Shown one piece after another: positions 32,251 to 39,930 of a stretch of DNA of 39,930 bases. The DNA comes from JAYREN01 sp041908845 (GTDB lineage Bacteria; Acidobacteriota; Holophagae; Holophagales; Holophagaceae): positions 1-39,930 of the forward strand of contig JAYREN010000006.1 in NCBI GenBank assembly GCA_041908845.1, read 5' to 3'. A model generated the notes under the pieces. It saw only the letters and a program-made list of their open reading frames with translations, did not search any database and had not been told where the DNA came from. Numbering within the stretch: position 1 is the stretch's first letter; each line of letters starts with the position of its first letter. The translations under genes were made by a program, and so were the position numbers.

Positions 32251-33045
32251 ATGAAGCGCCTTAGCTTCGCTATGTCCGCTTGTCTCGTTCTTCTCCCCCT
32301 CTCTGCCCAGGAGGCCGAGGTCGGGGATAGCTGGGCCCCAAAGGCATGTCGACCGCTCTTCACCACGTCTGCCGGTTTGGCCGAACCGGGAGTGCTTGAA
32401 TTGGAATTCGGCGCGCAGAGGATCTACAACCGCGACCGCTCGAACGACACGCTTCTGCCCGCCCAACTCAACCTCGGGGTCTGCGAATGGTTCGATGTGC
32501 GGATTGGCTGGGGCGGGCCAGTTCTTCGCAAGGACTCTCAGGGCCAATTGGCGGAGGGCAGGAGCGATCCTGTGCTTGGCGGCCAAGCGCTGTTCTTCAA
32601 GCAGGACGCCGTAGGCCTGGATCTGGGCGTGGCCTACTGGCACAAGCTCCCTCGCGCGAGCACCGAGAAGGGCATCTGCACCGGGAAACATGACGACACG
32701 CTGCTGATCACGGCTTCCCGCACCTTCGGGCGGTGGGCCCTGGACCTGAACGCAGGCGCCAACTGGATCGGTCGCCCCGCAGGCGAGGGCCGAGTTCGCC
32801 AGGCCGCCGGTTCCCTGTCGGTTACCTATGCGCTGGCCGTGGGCTGGAATCTCACCTTGGACACCTATGCGCTGGCGGCCACTGAGTTGAATGACCGTGC
32901 GGTCAGCAGCATTCTTGCCCTGAGCCGGGATATCACGCCGAATCTCTGCATGGACGTCGGGGTCGAGGCGGGGCTCACCCAGGGAGCCCCCAGGATGTCG
33001 CTCAACGCGGGCCTGGTGTGGCGTCTCGGGCGACTCTGGAAATAG
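32251..33045 (+). CDS. Outer-membrane beta-barrel protein, putative transporter
   Basis: 264 residues. Signal peptide MKRLSFAMSACLVLLPLSAQ, then alternating strands (LELEFGAQRIY, FDVRIGWGG, LDLGVAYWHK, ALDLNAGANWIG, MSLNAGLVWRLG) ending in an aromatic/basic C-terminus, typical of outer-membrane barrels. It resembles the MetA-pathway phenol-type transporter proteins in length and strand pattern, though without a firm motif. GGAG (32240-32243) supports ATG 32251. The gene stands alone; it is convergent with the small Cys protein and bacterioferritin, 17 bases apart. Confidence 0.65.
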   Translation: MKRLSFAMSACLVLLPLSAQEAEVGDSWAPKACRPLFTTSAGLAEPGVLELEFGAQRIYNRDRSNDTLLPAQLNLGVCEWFDVRIGWGGPVLRKDSQGQLAEGRSDPVLGGQALFFKQDAVGLDLGVAYWHKLPRASTEKGICTGKHDDTLLITASRTFGRWALDLNAGANWIGRPAGEGRVRQAAGSLSVTYALAVGWNLTLDTYALAATELNDRAVSSILALSRDITPNLCMDVGVEAGLTQGAPRMSLNAGLVWRLGRLWK

Positions 33046-33062
33046 AGGAAGCGCAATACCGA

Positions 33063-33236
33063 TCAATCCGCGAGTCGTTCCGGTTTGCAGAGCCGCTTCT
33101 TGTCGTTGCTGACCCGCCCGCACTTGAGGCAGAGGTGGGTGGGCGCTTCCACCAACTTTTTAAAGGCCTCAAGCGACTCTGCAAGCGCGTCATCCTTGAC
33201 GAGCTTGCAGAGTTCCTTGTCCTTCAATTTCTTCAC
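33063..33236 (-). CDS. 57-residue Cys-rich protein coupled to bacterioferritin
   Basis: Starts with GTG 33236, 2 bases after the bacterioferritin stop. Basic amphipathic N-terminus (MKKLKDKELCKLVKDD, with Cys10), then HLCLKCGRVSNDKKRLCKPERL, which gives Cys36, Cys39 and Cys50, a CxxC knuckle with a third Cys. This could bind Zn or an Fe-S cluster with three or four thiolates. The longer ORF back to 33422 lies inside the ferritin gene and is rejected. Translational coupling suggests a partner of bacterioferritin, perhaps for iron release. No named family is recalled with confidence. Confidence 0.65.
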   Translation of the reverse strand: MKKLKDKELCKLVKDDALAESLEAFKKLVEAPTHLCLKCGRVSNDKKRLCKPERLAD

Positions 33237-33238
33237 GA

Positions 33239-33739
33239 CTAGGCCGTGGGATTGGCGGCACCGGGTTCGGCAGAGTTGCCGAAGGACTGGAGGGCAAGGT
33301 AGTTCAGGCCGAAGCGTTCGATCTTCTCGAACTGCTTTTCGTACTGGTCGAAGTGGCGCTCCTCGTCCACCACCAGGCCTTCGAAGACCTGCTTGGTAAC
33401 GGCGTCGGCGTTGGCGCCGCATTCGATGGCGGCCTTGTTGTAGTCGATCTGGCTGCTGGCCTCCATCTCCATGGCCTTCTTGAGCATGGCGGTGGGGTCC
33501 GTGATCTTTTCCACGGGGCCTGCGGGCGTCATCTCCACTTCACCCTTGAGGAAGAGGATGCGGTCCGCCAGTTTTTCCACGTGCATCATTTCCTCGATGG
33601 CCGTGCGCTTGAAGAGCATGGAGAGGGGTGCGAGGCCCTGATCGTCGAGATGGAAGTGGAAGTACATGTACTGGTGAACGGCCTGCAGTTCATCGGCAAC
33701 AGCGTGATTCAGAAGGGCGATGCTTTTGCTGCGATCCAT
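33239..33739 (-). CDS. bfr: Bacterioferritin
   Basis: 166 residues; iron-storage cage subunit with a di-iron ferroxidase site. Ligands by alignment to E. coli Bfr, shifted by one: Glu17, Glu50, His53, Glu93, Glu126 and His129. The heme-ligating Met (E. coli Met52) aligns with Met51 in EEMMH, so heme binding is likely. A Dps would be different in both helix and ligands. GAGGAG precedes ATG 33739. Upstream ORF start 33832 is rejected. Stops just before the 57-residue protein. Confidence 0.93.
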   Translation of the reverse strand: MDRSKSIALLNHAVADELQAVHQYMYFHFHLDDQGLAPLSMLFKRTAIEEMMHVEKLADRILFLKGEVEMTPAGPVEKITDPTAMLKKAMEMEASSQIDYNKAAIECGANADAVTKQVFEGLVVDEERHFDQYEKQFEKIERFGLNYLALQSFGNSAEPGAANPTA

Positions 33740-33861
33740 GGTGGCTCCTCTATATGGAAGGCGTTCAGTGTACCAGGGGCCGATGACGGGCGGGTGGGAG
33801 GGCCCGGGTATCCTTGGGCAGGGGCATTCCAATCATTCCAGCCCTCACGCGAGGTGAATTC

Positions 33862-35415
33862 ATGATTCAGGGTCCGGTGGTACTGCTCATTCTCGATGGC
33901 GTGGCCGATGGTGCCCGCAACCGCTTCGATGCAACGTTCCAGGCCGGGATGACCAATCTCAACCGTCTGCGTGGGCAGTACGCGGCCACGCAGTTGCAGG
34001 CGGGCGGGGAATTCGTGGGGCTGCCGGAGGGCCAGTTCGGCAATTCGGAAGTGGGCCACATGAACCTGGGCGCGGGCCGCGTGGTGTGGCAGGAACTCAC
34101 CCGCATCGATGCGGCCATCAAGAAGGGCACCTTCCGAGAAAATCCGGCCATGGGGAACCTGCTGGCGGAGCTCAAGGCCTCCGGCAAGCGCCTGCACCTC
34201 ATGGGCCTGGTGAGCCCCGGCGGCGTCCACAGCCACCAGAATCATCTGGTGGCCCTGGCCCAGTGGGCCCAGGCCGAAAATGTGCCCACAGTGATCCATG
34301 CCTTCCTGGATGGGCGCGACACGGCCCAGAAGAGCGCCGATGGGTTCTTGGCTCAGCTCTCCGAAGACCTGAAACCATGCCCTCGGGTTCGCATCGGTTC
34401 CCTCTGCGGGCGCTATGTGGTGATGGACCGCGACAAGCGCTGGGAGCGGGTGATCCGGGCCTGGAAGATGCTGGTGGAAGGCGCAGGCGAGTTCACGGCG
34501 GCCAATGCCCAGGCCGGCATCCAGGCCGCCTATGATCGGGGCGAAACGGATGAGTTCGTGAGCCCTACCACCACGGTGGACTTCCACCCGCTGGAGGATG
34601 GCGATGGGGTCATCTTCTTCAACTTCCGTGCGGATCGCGCCCGGGAGTTCAGCCATGCGCTGGTGAATCCCGCCTTCGACGGCTTTCCCCGGCCCATGCG
34701 CCCCGCGATCAAGCTCGTCACCTTCACCCAGTACGAGGCCGACCTGGATCCCTTTGTGAGCGTGGCCTACGCGCCCCAGAACCTGGCCAACATCCTGGGC
34801 GAGCTGGTGGCAGCCAAGGGCTTGAATCAGCTCCGCACCGCCGAGACGGAGAAGTACGCGCACGTCACCTTCTTCTTCAACGGTGGTCGGGAAGAACCCT
34901 TCCGGGGCGAAGAACGACTGCTGGTGCCCTCTCCCAAGGTTGCCACCTACGACCTGATGCCCGAGATGAGCTGCCACGAGGTAACCCGCGGCCTGGTGAA
35001 GGCCATCCACGCAGGGCAACACCGCTTCATCGTCTGCAACCTCGCCAACGGCGACATGGTGGGTCACACGGGCGATCTCAATGCCGCCACCATGGCCTGC
35101 GGGATCGTGGATGATGCCGTGCGCCAGGTGGCCGATGCGGTGCTGGCGGTCCAGGGTGCGCTGTTCGTCACCGCCGATCACGGTAATGCGGATTGCATGC
35201 GGGACGAGGCCGGGAATCCCCACACGGCCCACACCTCCAACCCTGTGCCTGCGGTGATCGTGGCGGGGGGTTTCGCCGGTCGGCAGCTGCGTGCGGGAGG
35301 GGCGCTCTGCGACGTGGCCCCGACGCTGCTGGAATTGTTAGGAATTGAACAGCCTCGCGAGATGGAGGGCGAGAGCCTGCTGCGCCTCAGCGGGAAGGCC
35401 GAGGCGGCGTACTAG
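33862..35415 (+). CDS. gpmI: 2,3-bisphosphoglycerate-independent phosphoglycerate mutase
   Basis: 517 residues; converts 3- to 2-phosphoglycerate in glycolysis with two Mn ions. The nucleophile Ser62 is in GQFGNSEVGHMNLGAGR; Asp12 in LILDG is a metal ligand; NGDMVGHTGDL and TADHGNADCM near the C-terminus give the rest of the metal site. GAGGTGA precedes ATG 33862. It is divergent from bacterioferritin and overlaps the convergent chemoreceptor by 4 bases at a shared CTAG stop. Confidence 0.95.
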   Translation: MIQGPVVLLILDGVADGARNRFDATFQAGMTNLNRLRGQYAATQLQAGGEFVGLPEGQFGNSEVGHMNLGAGRVVWQELTRIDAAIKKGTFRENPAMGNLLAELKASGKRLHLMGLVSPGGVHSHQNHLVALAQWAQAENVPTVIHAFLDGRDTAQKSADGFLAQLSEDLKPCPRVRIGSLCGRYVVMDRDKRWERVIRAWKMLVEGAGEFTAANAQAGIQAAYDRGETDEFVSPTTTVDFHPLEDGDGVIFFNFRADRAREFSHALVNPAFDGFPRPMRPAIKLVTFTQYEADLDPFVSVAYAPQNLANILGELVAAKGLNQLRTAETEKYAHVTFFFNGGREEPFRGEERLLVPSPKVATYDLMPEMSCHEVTRGLVKAIHAGQHRFIVCNLANGDMVGHTGDLNAATMACGIVDDAVRQVADAVLAVQGALFVTADHGNADCMRDEAGNPHTAHTSNPVPAVIVAGGFAGRQLRAGGALCDVAPTLLELLGIEQPREMEGESLLRLSGKAEAAY

Positions 35416-37013
35416 GTCCTGAACCGCGCCACCAGGGCCGCGAGGCCCTCGGCGGTGCGGGCCAGCTGATCCGAAGTCTGGGCGTTGTTCTCCACGGTCG
35501 CGGAGAGTTCCACGCTGGCACTGGCGTTCTCCATGGCTTTCTGGGCGCCCAGTTCCACCTGCTGAGTCACTTCGGCACTGGCATGGGCCTGTTCCTCGGT
35601 GGAGGAGCTGATCTCCAGGGCCATCGAGGTGACCTGGCCGATGTGCTCGCGGATCTCCGCCAGAGCCTGAACGGCCTCCTGCACCGTGGACTTGCCCAGG
35701 GCCACCGCCTCGTTGCTGCTCTCGATGAGCGTGGCGATCTCTCGGGCGGACTGAGCGCTGCGCTCGGCGAGCTTGCGCACCTCCTCGGCAACCACGGCAA
35801 AACCCTTGCCCATGGCACCGGCCTTGGCGGCTTCGATGGCGGCGTTGAGGGAGAGCAGGTTGGTCTGGCGGGCGATGTCCTGGATGACCCGCACGGCCTG
35901 CACGACCTTGGCGGTGGACTGCTCGACCTGGGCCATGGCCTGCATGGCGGCCTCGCCCGAACGGTCTCCTTGCTGGGTGGCTTCCACCGCCGACTCGGCC
36001 TGGCGCTGGCTGGACCGAACATTGCCGGAGACCTCTTCGATGGAGGCGGTGAGCTCGGTCATGGCCGAAGCCATGCGCTCCACGGAACCGCGCTGTTCCT
36101 CTGCGTTCCGCGCCAGTTCCTGGCTAGTGGCCGAGATCTGGTGGGTGGCCGAGGCAAAGGTGGCGGCGTTGTCCGTCACCCGCATGGAATCGAAGCGGAT
36201 GCGGTTGATCATGCCCTTGAGGTTGGACTGCATGCCCCGCAGGGTGGCCAGCACACTGGTGACGTCTCCGGGTCGGGTGTCGATTTCCACCCGAAGATTT
36301 CCCTCGGCGATGGCTCGGGTCACCCGGATGGCGTAGTCGGGATCGCCACCGATTTGGGCCTGGGCGACCCTAGCGGCAAGGGCGGCGATGAGGATGGAGG
36401 CCACCACTGCGCATCCTCCCGCCAGGCCCAGGCGCCAGAGAACGCCGTCTTGGGCGCTATGGGCCGATCCCAGCGAGACGGCGACCAGGGTCAGCACGGC
36501 GATGAAAAGGGCGATGACCAGGGCGAAGGCCAGGCGCAGCCGATTTCCGAAGGTCAGGCCAGGGAAGGGAATCCAGGCCTTCTTCTGGGTTTCCTCCAGG
36601 CTCTTCCCCTGGTTCATCAGGGCATAGACCCGCTCGGCCTCACGCACCTGGGAACGGCTGGGGCGGCTGCGGATGGAGACATAGCCCACCGTGTGCCCCT
36701 GCTCCACCACGGGGGTGACATTGGCATCCACCCAGTAGAAGCCCCCGTCCTTGGAGCGGTTTTTCACGAAGCCCTGCCAGGGCTTGCCGCTCTTCACGGT
36801 GGCCCAGAGATCCGCGAATGCCGCCGGAGGCATGTCCGGGTGGCGCACCAGATTATGGGGCTGGCCGATCAACTCGTCCCGGCTGAACCCGCTGAGGCGC
36901 ACGAACTCATCGTTGGCAAAAGTGATGATGCCCCGGGTATCCGTCATGGAAACCAGGAAGGCCCCTTCCTGGACCTGCTTCTCGATCTGGTTGACGGGCT
37001 GATTGACACGCAT
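35412..37013 (-). CDS. Aer-like methyl-accepting chemotaxis protein
   Basis: 533 residues. N-terminal PAS domain (15-118) of Aer type, with GQPHNLVRHPDMPPAAFADLW (51-71) and FVKNRSKDGGFYW, the FAD-binding fold that senses redox or oxygen. Two membrane helices (159-181 and 191-213) with a tiny outside turn, a HAMP-like segment (about 215-275), then a long signalling helix pair with the conserved tip IARQTNLLSLNAAIEAAKAG (380-399). No periplasmic sensor, so it should read internal electron-transport state, as Aer does. GGAGGG precedes ATG 37013. No che genes in the window. Confidence 0.9.
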   Translation of the reverse strand: MRVNQPVNQIEKQVQEGAFLVSMTDTRGIITFANDEFVRLSGFSRDELIGQPHNLVRHPDMPPAAFADLWATVKSGKPWQGFVKNRSKDGGFYWVDANVTPVVEQGHTVGYVSIRSRPSRSQVREAERVYALMNQGKSLEETQKKAWIPFPGLTFGNRLRLAFALVIALFIAVLTLVAVSLGSAHSAQDGVLWRLGLAGGCAVVASILIAALAARVAQAQIGGDPDYAIRVTRAIAEGNLRVEIDTRPGDVTSVLATLRGMQSNLKGMINRIRFDSMRVTDNAATFASATHQISATSQELARNAEEQRGSVERMASAMTELTASIEEVSGNVRSSQRQAESAVEATQQGDRSGEAAMQAMAQVEQSTAKVVQAVRVIQDIARQTNLLSLNAAIEAAKAGAMGKGFAVVAEEVRKLAERSAQSAREIATLIESSNEAVALGKSTVQEAVQALAEIREHIGQVTSMALEISSSTEEQAHASAEVTQQVELGAQKAMENASASVELSATVENNAQTSDQLARTAEGLAALVARFRT

Positions 37014-37093
37014 GAGGAACCCTCCACGGAGACCCTCAAGGGATCCCCGCAGGGGAGTCATCGTCGGAAAGCGGGGCCGGGGTGAGTTTGGGT

Positions 37094-37735
37094 CTACAGC
37101 GTACGGATCAATTCCCGGAGGCCACCCCAGACGATCTGAACACCGATGGCCAACAGAATGAAGGCGGAGATCTGGCTGATGGTGGCGGCGCCGGTGTTGC
37201 CCAGGCGGCGGAGCACCTTGGCGGAGTAACGATAGAAGATGAAGATGGTGATGGCGGCCATGGCGATGCCGCAGGTCACCGCCAGGAAATCCAGCACCGT
37301 GCGGGGATCATAGATGCGGCCCTGGGGCACCAGGCTGAGGGTGACGGCCATGGAGCCCGGGCCTGCCGTGACGGGCAGGGTCAGGGGAAAGAAGGCCTTG
37401 TCCAGCATGTAGGTCTGAAGTTCAGCCTTCTCGGACTCGCTCATCCGCGGGTCCTTGTTGAGCATGTGCCAGGCGCTGTGGAAGAGCAGCAGACCCCCGG
37501 CAATGGCGATGACCGGGATGGAGATGCCCAGGAGCTTCAACAGCCAGCCACCGACCAGCAGGAGAGCCGTGAGGAATACGAAGGTATAGAAGCCGATGAG
37601 CGCAGCCAAGTGGTTGCGCTGGGATTCCTTCACTCCGGCTGTGAGCTGCACGAACACCGGCGCCATGGCCGGAGGATTCAGGATGGGGAAGAGCGCCAGA
37701 AAGGCGAACATCATCGTGCTGAGAAACCCGACCAT
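37094..37735 (-). CDS. MarC-family integral membrane protein
   Basis: 213 residues with six hydrophobic helices. MarC features: ALFPILNPPAMAPVFVQL near the N-terminus and PLTLPVTAGPGSMA (about 120-133) in the middle. The family's function is unsettled despite its early name. ATG 37735 has GAGGAG 7 bases away; a TTG at 37741 is the weaker alternative. It lies 80 bases behind the chemoreceptor start on the same strand, so read-through into the chemoreceptor gene is possible. Confidence 0.88.
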   Translation of the reverse strand: MVGFLSTMMFAFLALFPILNPPAMAPVFVQLTAGVKESQRNHLAALIGFYTFVFLTALLLVGGWLLKLLGISIPVIAIAGGLLLFHSAWHMLNKDPRMSESEKAELQTYMLDKAFFPLTLPVTAGPGSMAVTLSLVPQGRIYDPRTVLDFLAVTCGIAMAAITIFIFYRYSAKVLRRLGNTGAATISQISAFILLAIGVQIVWGGLRELIRTL

Positions 37736-37832
37736 GGACAACTCCTCGGGGACCGAGGGGTCACCCGTTACTCCAGGCTACACAAGCCGTCACCCTCGTT
37801 GGATCACGGCCTACACATCGTCAAATCCGGGG

Positions 37833-38036
37833 TTATTTCCCGCGATTGGTGCTGCGGGTGTGGGCCGAGGCCTGCTTGTTGGGGGCGGGCTTTGAGGGTT
37901 TGTGGGCGGTGGGGGCCGGATGGCGCTCGGCGTGGCCGGGCTTGCCGGGCTTGAGGCCATCGTGGCCTTCCTGGGTGGGTTTGGCCGTCAGCGTGCCGAG
38001 CAGGTTGGCGGTGATGGAAGGATCGGGCTTGGACAT
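37833..38036 (-). CDS. 67-residue basic, Pro/Lys/His-rich protein
   Basis: MSKPDPSITANLLGTLTAKP then GHDGLKPGKPGHAERHP and a Lys/Pro/Ala tail. Low complexity, strongly basic, no cysteine, probably disordered; perhaps nucleic-acid binding. GAGGTG lies 7 bases before ATG 38036, the best evidence that it is real. The overlapping longer ORF in another frame (37804-38103) has no such site. Function unknown. Confidence 0.5.
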   Translation of the reverse strand: MSKPDPSITANLLGTLTAKPTQEGHDGLKPGKPGHAERHPAPTAHKPSKPAPNKQASAHTRSTNRGK

Positions 38037-38111
38037 AGCGGCACCTCGGGATGCGGGAAAGGCGTACGGAGGAAGGCCGGACGGATTCCCCATTGTAGTG
38101 CATCCAGGGAA

Positions 38112-38807
38112 TCAGGGCTTTTCCGCCACATGCAGGGCCACGATTCCACCTGTGAGGTTCCGCCAGGTCACCCGACTGAACCCCGCCGCCGACAGTTCCG
38201 CTGCCAGGGCGGGCTGGTCTGGAAAGGCCCGGATGCTCTCCGGCAGATAGGTGTAAGCGGTGGCATCGCCGCTGACCCAGCCGCCGACCCGGGGCAGGAT
38301 CCTCAGGCTGTAGAAATCATAGAAGCCGCGCAGCCAGGCCCAGCGCGGGCGGCTGAATTCCAGGATCACAAGGCGTCCGCCGGGCTTCAGCACCCGCAGG
38401 AACTCGGCGTAGGCCAGGGAGCGGCGCTCCACGTTGCGGATGCCGTAGCAGATAGTCACCCCGTCGAAGGTTTCCGCGGCGAAGGGCAGGTGCTGGGCAT
38501 CGGCCCCCACGCTGGCCCACACGAGGTTTTCCAGGCGCTTCCGACGAAACTTGGCGGGGCCCTGAGCCAGCATGGCCTGGGTGAAATCCGTGCTGATGAC
38601 TTCGGCTCCGCGCCGCGCCAGGGCGAGGCTGGAATCGCCCGTGCCTGCTGCCACATCCAGCATCCGCTTGCCGGGCTGGGCTTCGGAGGCCCTCGCCATG
38701 CGGTTCCACCAATAAAAATCCACCCCCAGGCTCAGCAGATGGTTCAGCAGGTCGTAGCGGGGCGCGATGCCGCTGAACATGGACTGGACCTTGGCACCTT
38801 CGGGCAT
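38112..38807 (-). CDS. menG: Demethylmenaquinone methyltransferase
   Basis: 231 residues, class I SAM methyltransferase of the UbiE/MenG family, last step of menaquinone synthesis. VQSMFSGIAPRYDLLNHLLS (8-27) and the SAM motif DVAAGTGDSS (51-60) are diagnostic, with YGIRNVERRSLAYAE later. No ubiquinone genes are seen, so MenG is the better name. GAGGAG lies 5 bases before ATG 38807; ATG 38825 is possible but lacks a good site. Divergent from the acyl-CoA dehydrogenase. Confidence 0.9.
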   Translation of the reverse strand: MPEGAKVQSMFSGIAPRYDLLNHLLSLGVDFYWWNRMARASEAQPGKRMLDVAAGTGDSSLALARRGAEVISTDFTQAMLAQGPAKFRRKRLENLVWASVGADAQHLPFAAETFDGVTICYGIRNVERRSLAYAEFLRVLKPGGRLVILEFSRPRWAWLRGFYDFYSLRILPRVGGWVSGDATAYTYLPESIRAFPDQPALAAELSAAGFSRVTWRNLTGGIVALHVAEKP

Positions 38808-38876
38808 CGGCTCTCCTCGATCCATGATCCCCGAATCCGGAAAAAACCGCCGAGAGAAGATGCCGGGGCCCTCAGG

Positions 38877-38882
38877 TACAAT
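38877..38882 (+). promoter_or_regulatory. Possible -10 box of the acyl-CoA dehydrogenase gene
   Basis: TACAAT, 44 bases before ATG 38927, preceded by GG. The -35 region is poor. It is one of very few TANAAT boxes in the GC-rich divergent spacer. Confidence 0.35.
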
Positions 38883-38926
38883 GGCCCTTTACCCGGACCC
38901 GCGCACGCATCCCTGTTGGAGGTTTC

Positions 38927-39930
38927 ATGGCAACAACGAACGAGACGATCTTTGGGGGCAGCTTCCTGCTGGCGCCCATCGGCAGCCAGGCGCAGTTCAC
39001 GCCCGAAGAGTTGAGCGAAGACGCCCAGGCCATTGGTCAGGCCGCCCGCGAGTTCATCGAGGGCGAGGTGCTGCCCAAGGATGCGGAGATCGACAAGCTC
39101 GACCTCCAGCTCTCCAAGGATCTGCTCCGCAAGGCCGGTGAGCTCGGCCTCCTGAGCCTGGAGATTCCCGAGGCCTTCGACGGCATGGACCTGGACAAGA
39201 TCTCCGGCCTGCTGGTGCTGGAGGAGCTGGGTCGGCAGGCCTCCTTCTCTGTGTCCTACGGCGCCCACACGGGCATCGGCACCCTGCCCATCGTCTACTT
39301 CGGGAACGAGGCCCAGAAGGCCAAGTACCTGCCCAAGTTGGGCTCCGGCGAGCTGCTGGCCGCCTACGCTCTTACCGAACCCGGCGCCGGTAGTGATGCC
39401 ATGAACTCCAAGACTGTGGCGACCCTGGATGGGGATCATTGGGTTCTCAATGGCTCGAAGATGTGGATCACCAACGCGGGCTTTGCCGATGTCTTCGTGG
39501 TCTTCGCCAAGGTGGACGGCCGCAAGTTCAGCGCCTTCATCGTGGAGAAGGACGACCCCGGTTTTGCTATCGCCTCCGAGGAGCACAAGCTGGGCATCAA
39601 GGGTTCCAGCACCCGTGCCCTAAGCTTCGACAACTGTCGCATCCCCAAGGACCGTCTGCTGGGCGAGATCGGCAAGGGCCACCGCATCGCCTTCGGCATC
39701 CTGGCCATCGGCCGCTTCAAGCTGGGCGCGGGCTGCAACGGCATCGCCAAGGAAGTGCTGAAGTACACCCTGAAATACACCGGCGAGCGGATGCAGTTCA
39801 ACAAGACCATCAATACCTTCGGCCTCATCCGCAAATACCTGGCGGACATGGCCACGCGTATCTTCGTGGCCGAGAGCATGAACTTCCGCACCATCGGCTA
39901 CATCAACGAGGGCATGCACGCCGCGACCTG
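38927..39930 (+). CDS. Acyl-CoA dehydrogenase, 3' truncated
   Basis: 334 complete codons, open to the window end. FAD flavoenzyme that makes the first double bond in fatty-acid beta-oxidation. The signature AYALTEPGAGSDA (146-158), then WVLNGSKMWITNAGFADVF (172-190), and GILAIGRFKLGAGCNGIA. The catalytic Glu lies beyond the window or near its end. A 20-residue N-terminal extension (FGGSFLLAPIGS) before the usual start resembles the very-long-chain type with a C-terminal extra domain, which cannot be confirmed. GGAGG (38918-38922) precedes ATG 38927. Confidence 0.93.
   Translation, partial: MATTNETIFGGSFLLAPIGSQAQFTPEELSEDAQAIGQAAREFIEGEVLPKDAEIDKLDLQLSKDLLRKAGELGLLSLEIPEAFDGMDLDKISGLLVLEELGRQASFSVSYGAHTGIGTLPIVYFGNEAQKAKYLPKLGSGELLAAYALTEPGAGSDAMNSKTVATLDGDHWVLNGSKMWITNAGFADVFVVFAKVDGRKFSAFIVEKDDPGFAIASEEHKLGIKGSSTRALSFDNCRIPKDRLLGEIGKGHRIAFGILAIGRFKLGAGCNGIAKEVLKYTLKYTGERMQFNKTINTFGLIRKYLADMATRIFVAESMNFRTIGYINEGMHAAT

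Noticed and set aside
33063..33422. 119-codon version of the 57-residue protein
   Set aside because: The first half lies inside bacterioferritin in another frame; only the part after GTG 33236 looks like protein.

Overview
The window is one contiguous, GC-rich, densely coded stretch of a bacterial chromosome, with about 41 protein genes, no rRNA, tRNA or CRISPR array, and no insertion sequence that I can recognise. The gene mix (menaquinone methyltransferase, PilZ-domain proteins, an Aer-like chemoreceptor, an ACR3-type arsenic operon, an aerobic peroxide-defence block, acyl-CoA dehydrogenase) and the strong GGAGG ribosome sites suit a Gram-negative, motile, respiring soil or sediment bacterium. 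My guess is Acidobacteriota of the Holophaga/Geothrix kind, but that is inference from style and content, not from a marker gene.

Layout. 1-881: 3' part of a CCG-domain iron-sulfur protein. 932-2143: class V aminotransferase of the cysteine desulfurase family. 2200-4731: p-aminobenzoate (folate) operon pabA-pabB-pabC with overlapping genes and a perfect 13-bp inverted repeat inside pabB. 4855-6300: orphan soluble PAS histidine kinase. 6320-7219: EamA transporter on the minus strand. 7382-10785: arsenic locus: a Cys-tailed CMD-like protein, a secreted YHS protein, then arsR-arsM-acr3-arsC behind a long palindromic operator. 10786-11193: non-coding stretch with a long terminal-inverted-repeat element. 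11194-13159: AraC regulator plus a NahK-like sugar kinase. 13152-16297: small membrane protein, Tat-exported amidase and a double FKBP isomerase whose middle holds an assembly gap. 16446-20444: head-to-head PilZ/pseudo-receiver paralogues and a radical SAM-TPR protein coupled to one of them. 20539-22045: pyrR-pyrB, ending at a strong terminator. 22108-27179: two proteins of unknown function, a repeat-bearing SPFH (flotillin-like) protein and a TPR protein. 27262-31940: ferredoxin and the oxyR / ahpC-ahpD / katG peroxide-defence block with a recognisable OxyR site. 32251-33739: outer-membrane protein, 57-residue Cys protein and bacterioferritin. 33862-38807: gpmI, Aer-like chemoreceptor, MarC protein, 67-residue basic protein, menG. 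38927-end: acyl-CoA dehydrogenase, cut by the window end.

How they work together. Three blocks are coherent. The arsenic block can reduce arsenate (ArsC), export arsenite (Acr3) or methylate it (ArsM) under ArsR control. The peroxide block has AhpC with AhpD as possible reductant, KatG for high peroxide, and OxyR as sensor, with bacterioferritin nearby to remove Fe(II). The pab block makes p-aminobenzoate from chorismate. The least explained parts, and the best candidates for new biology, are the divergent PilZ/pseudo-receiver pair with its radical SAM-TPR neighbour, the SPFH protein with six tandem beta repeats, and the Cys-tailed CMD-like protein in front of the arsenic operon. Two places look like assembly or base-call errors: the N-gap in the FKBP gene and a G6 run near 23752.
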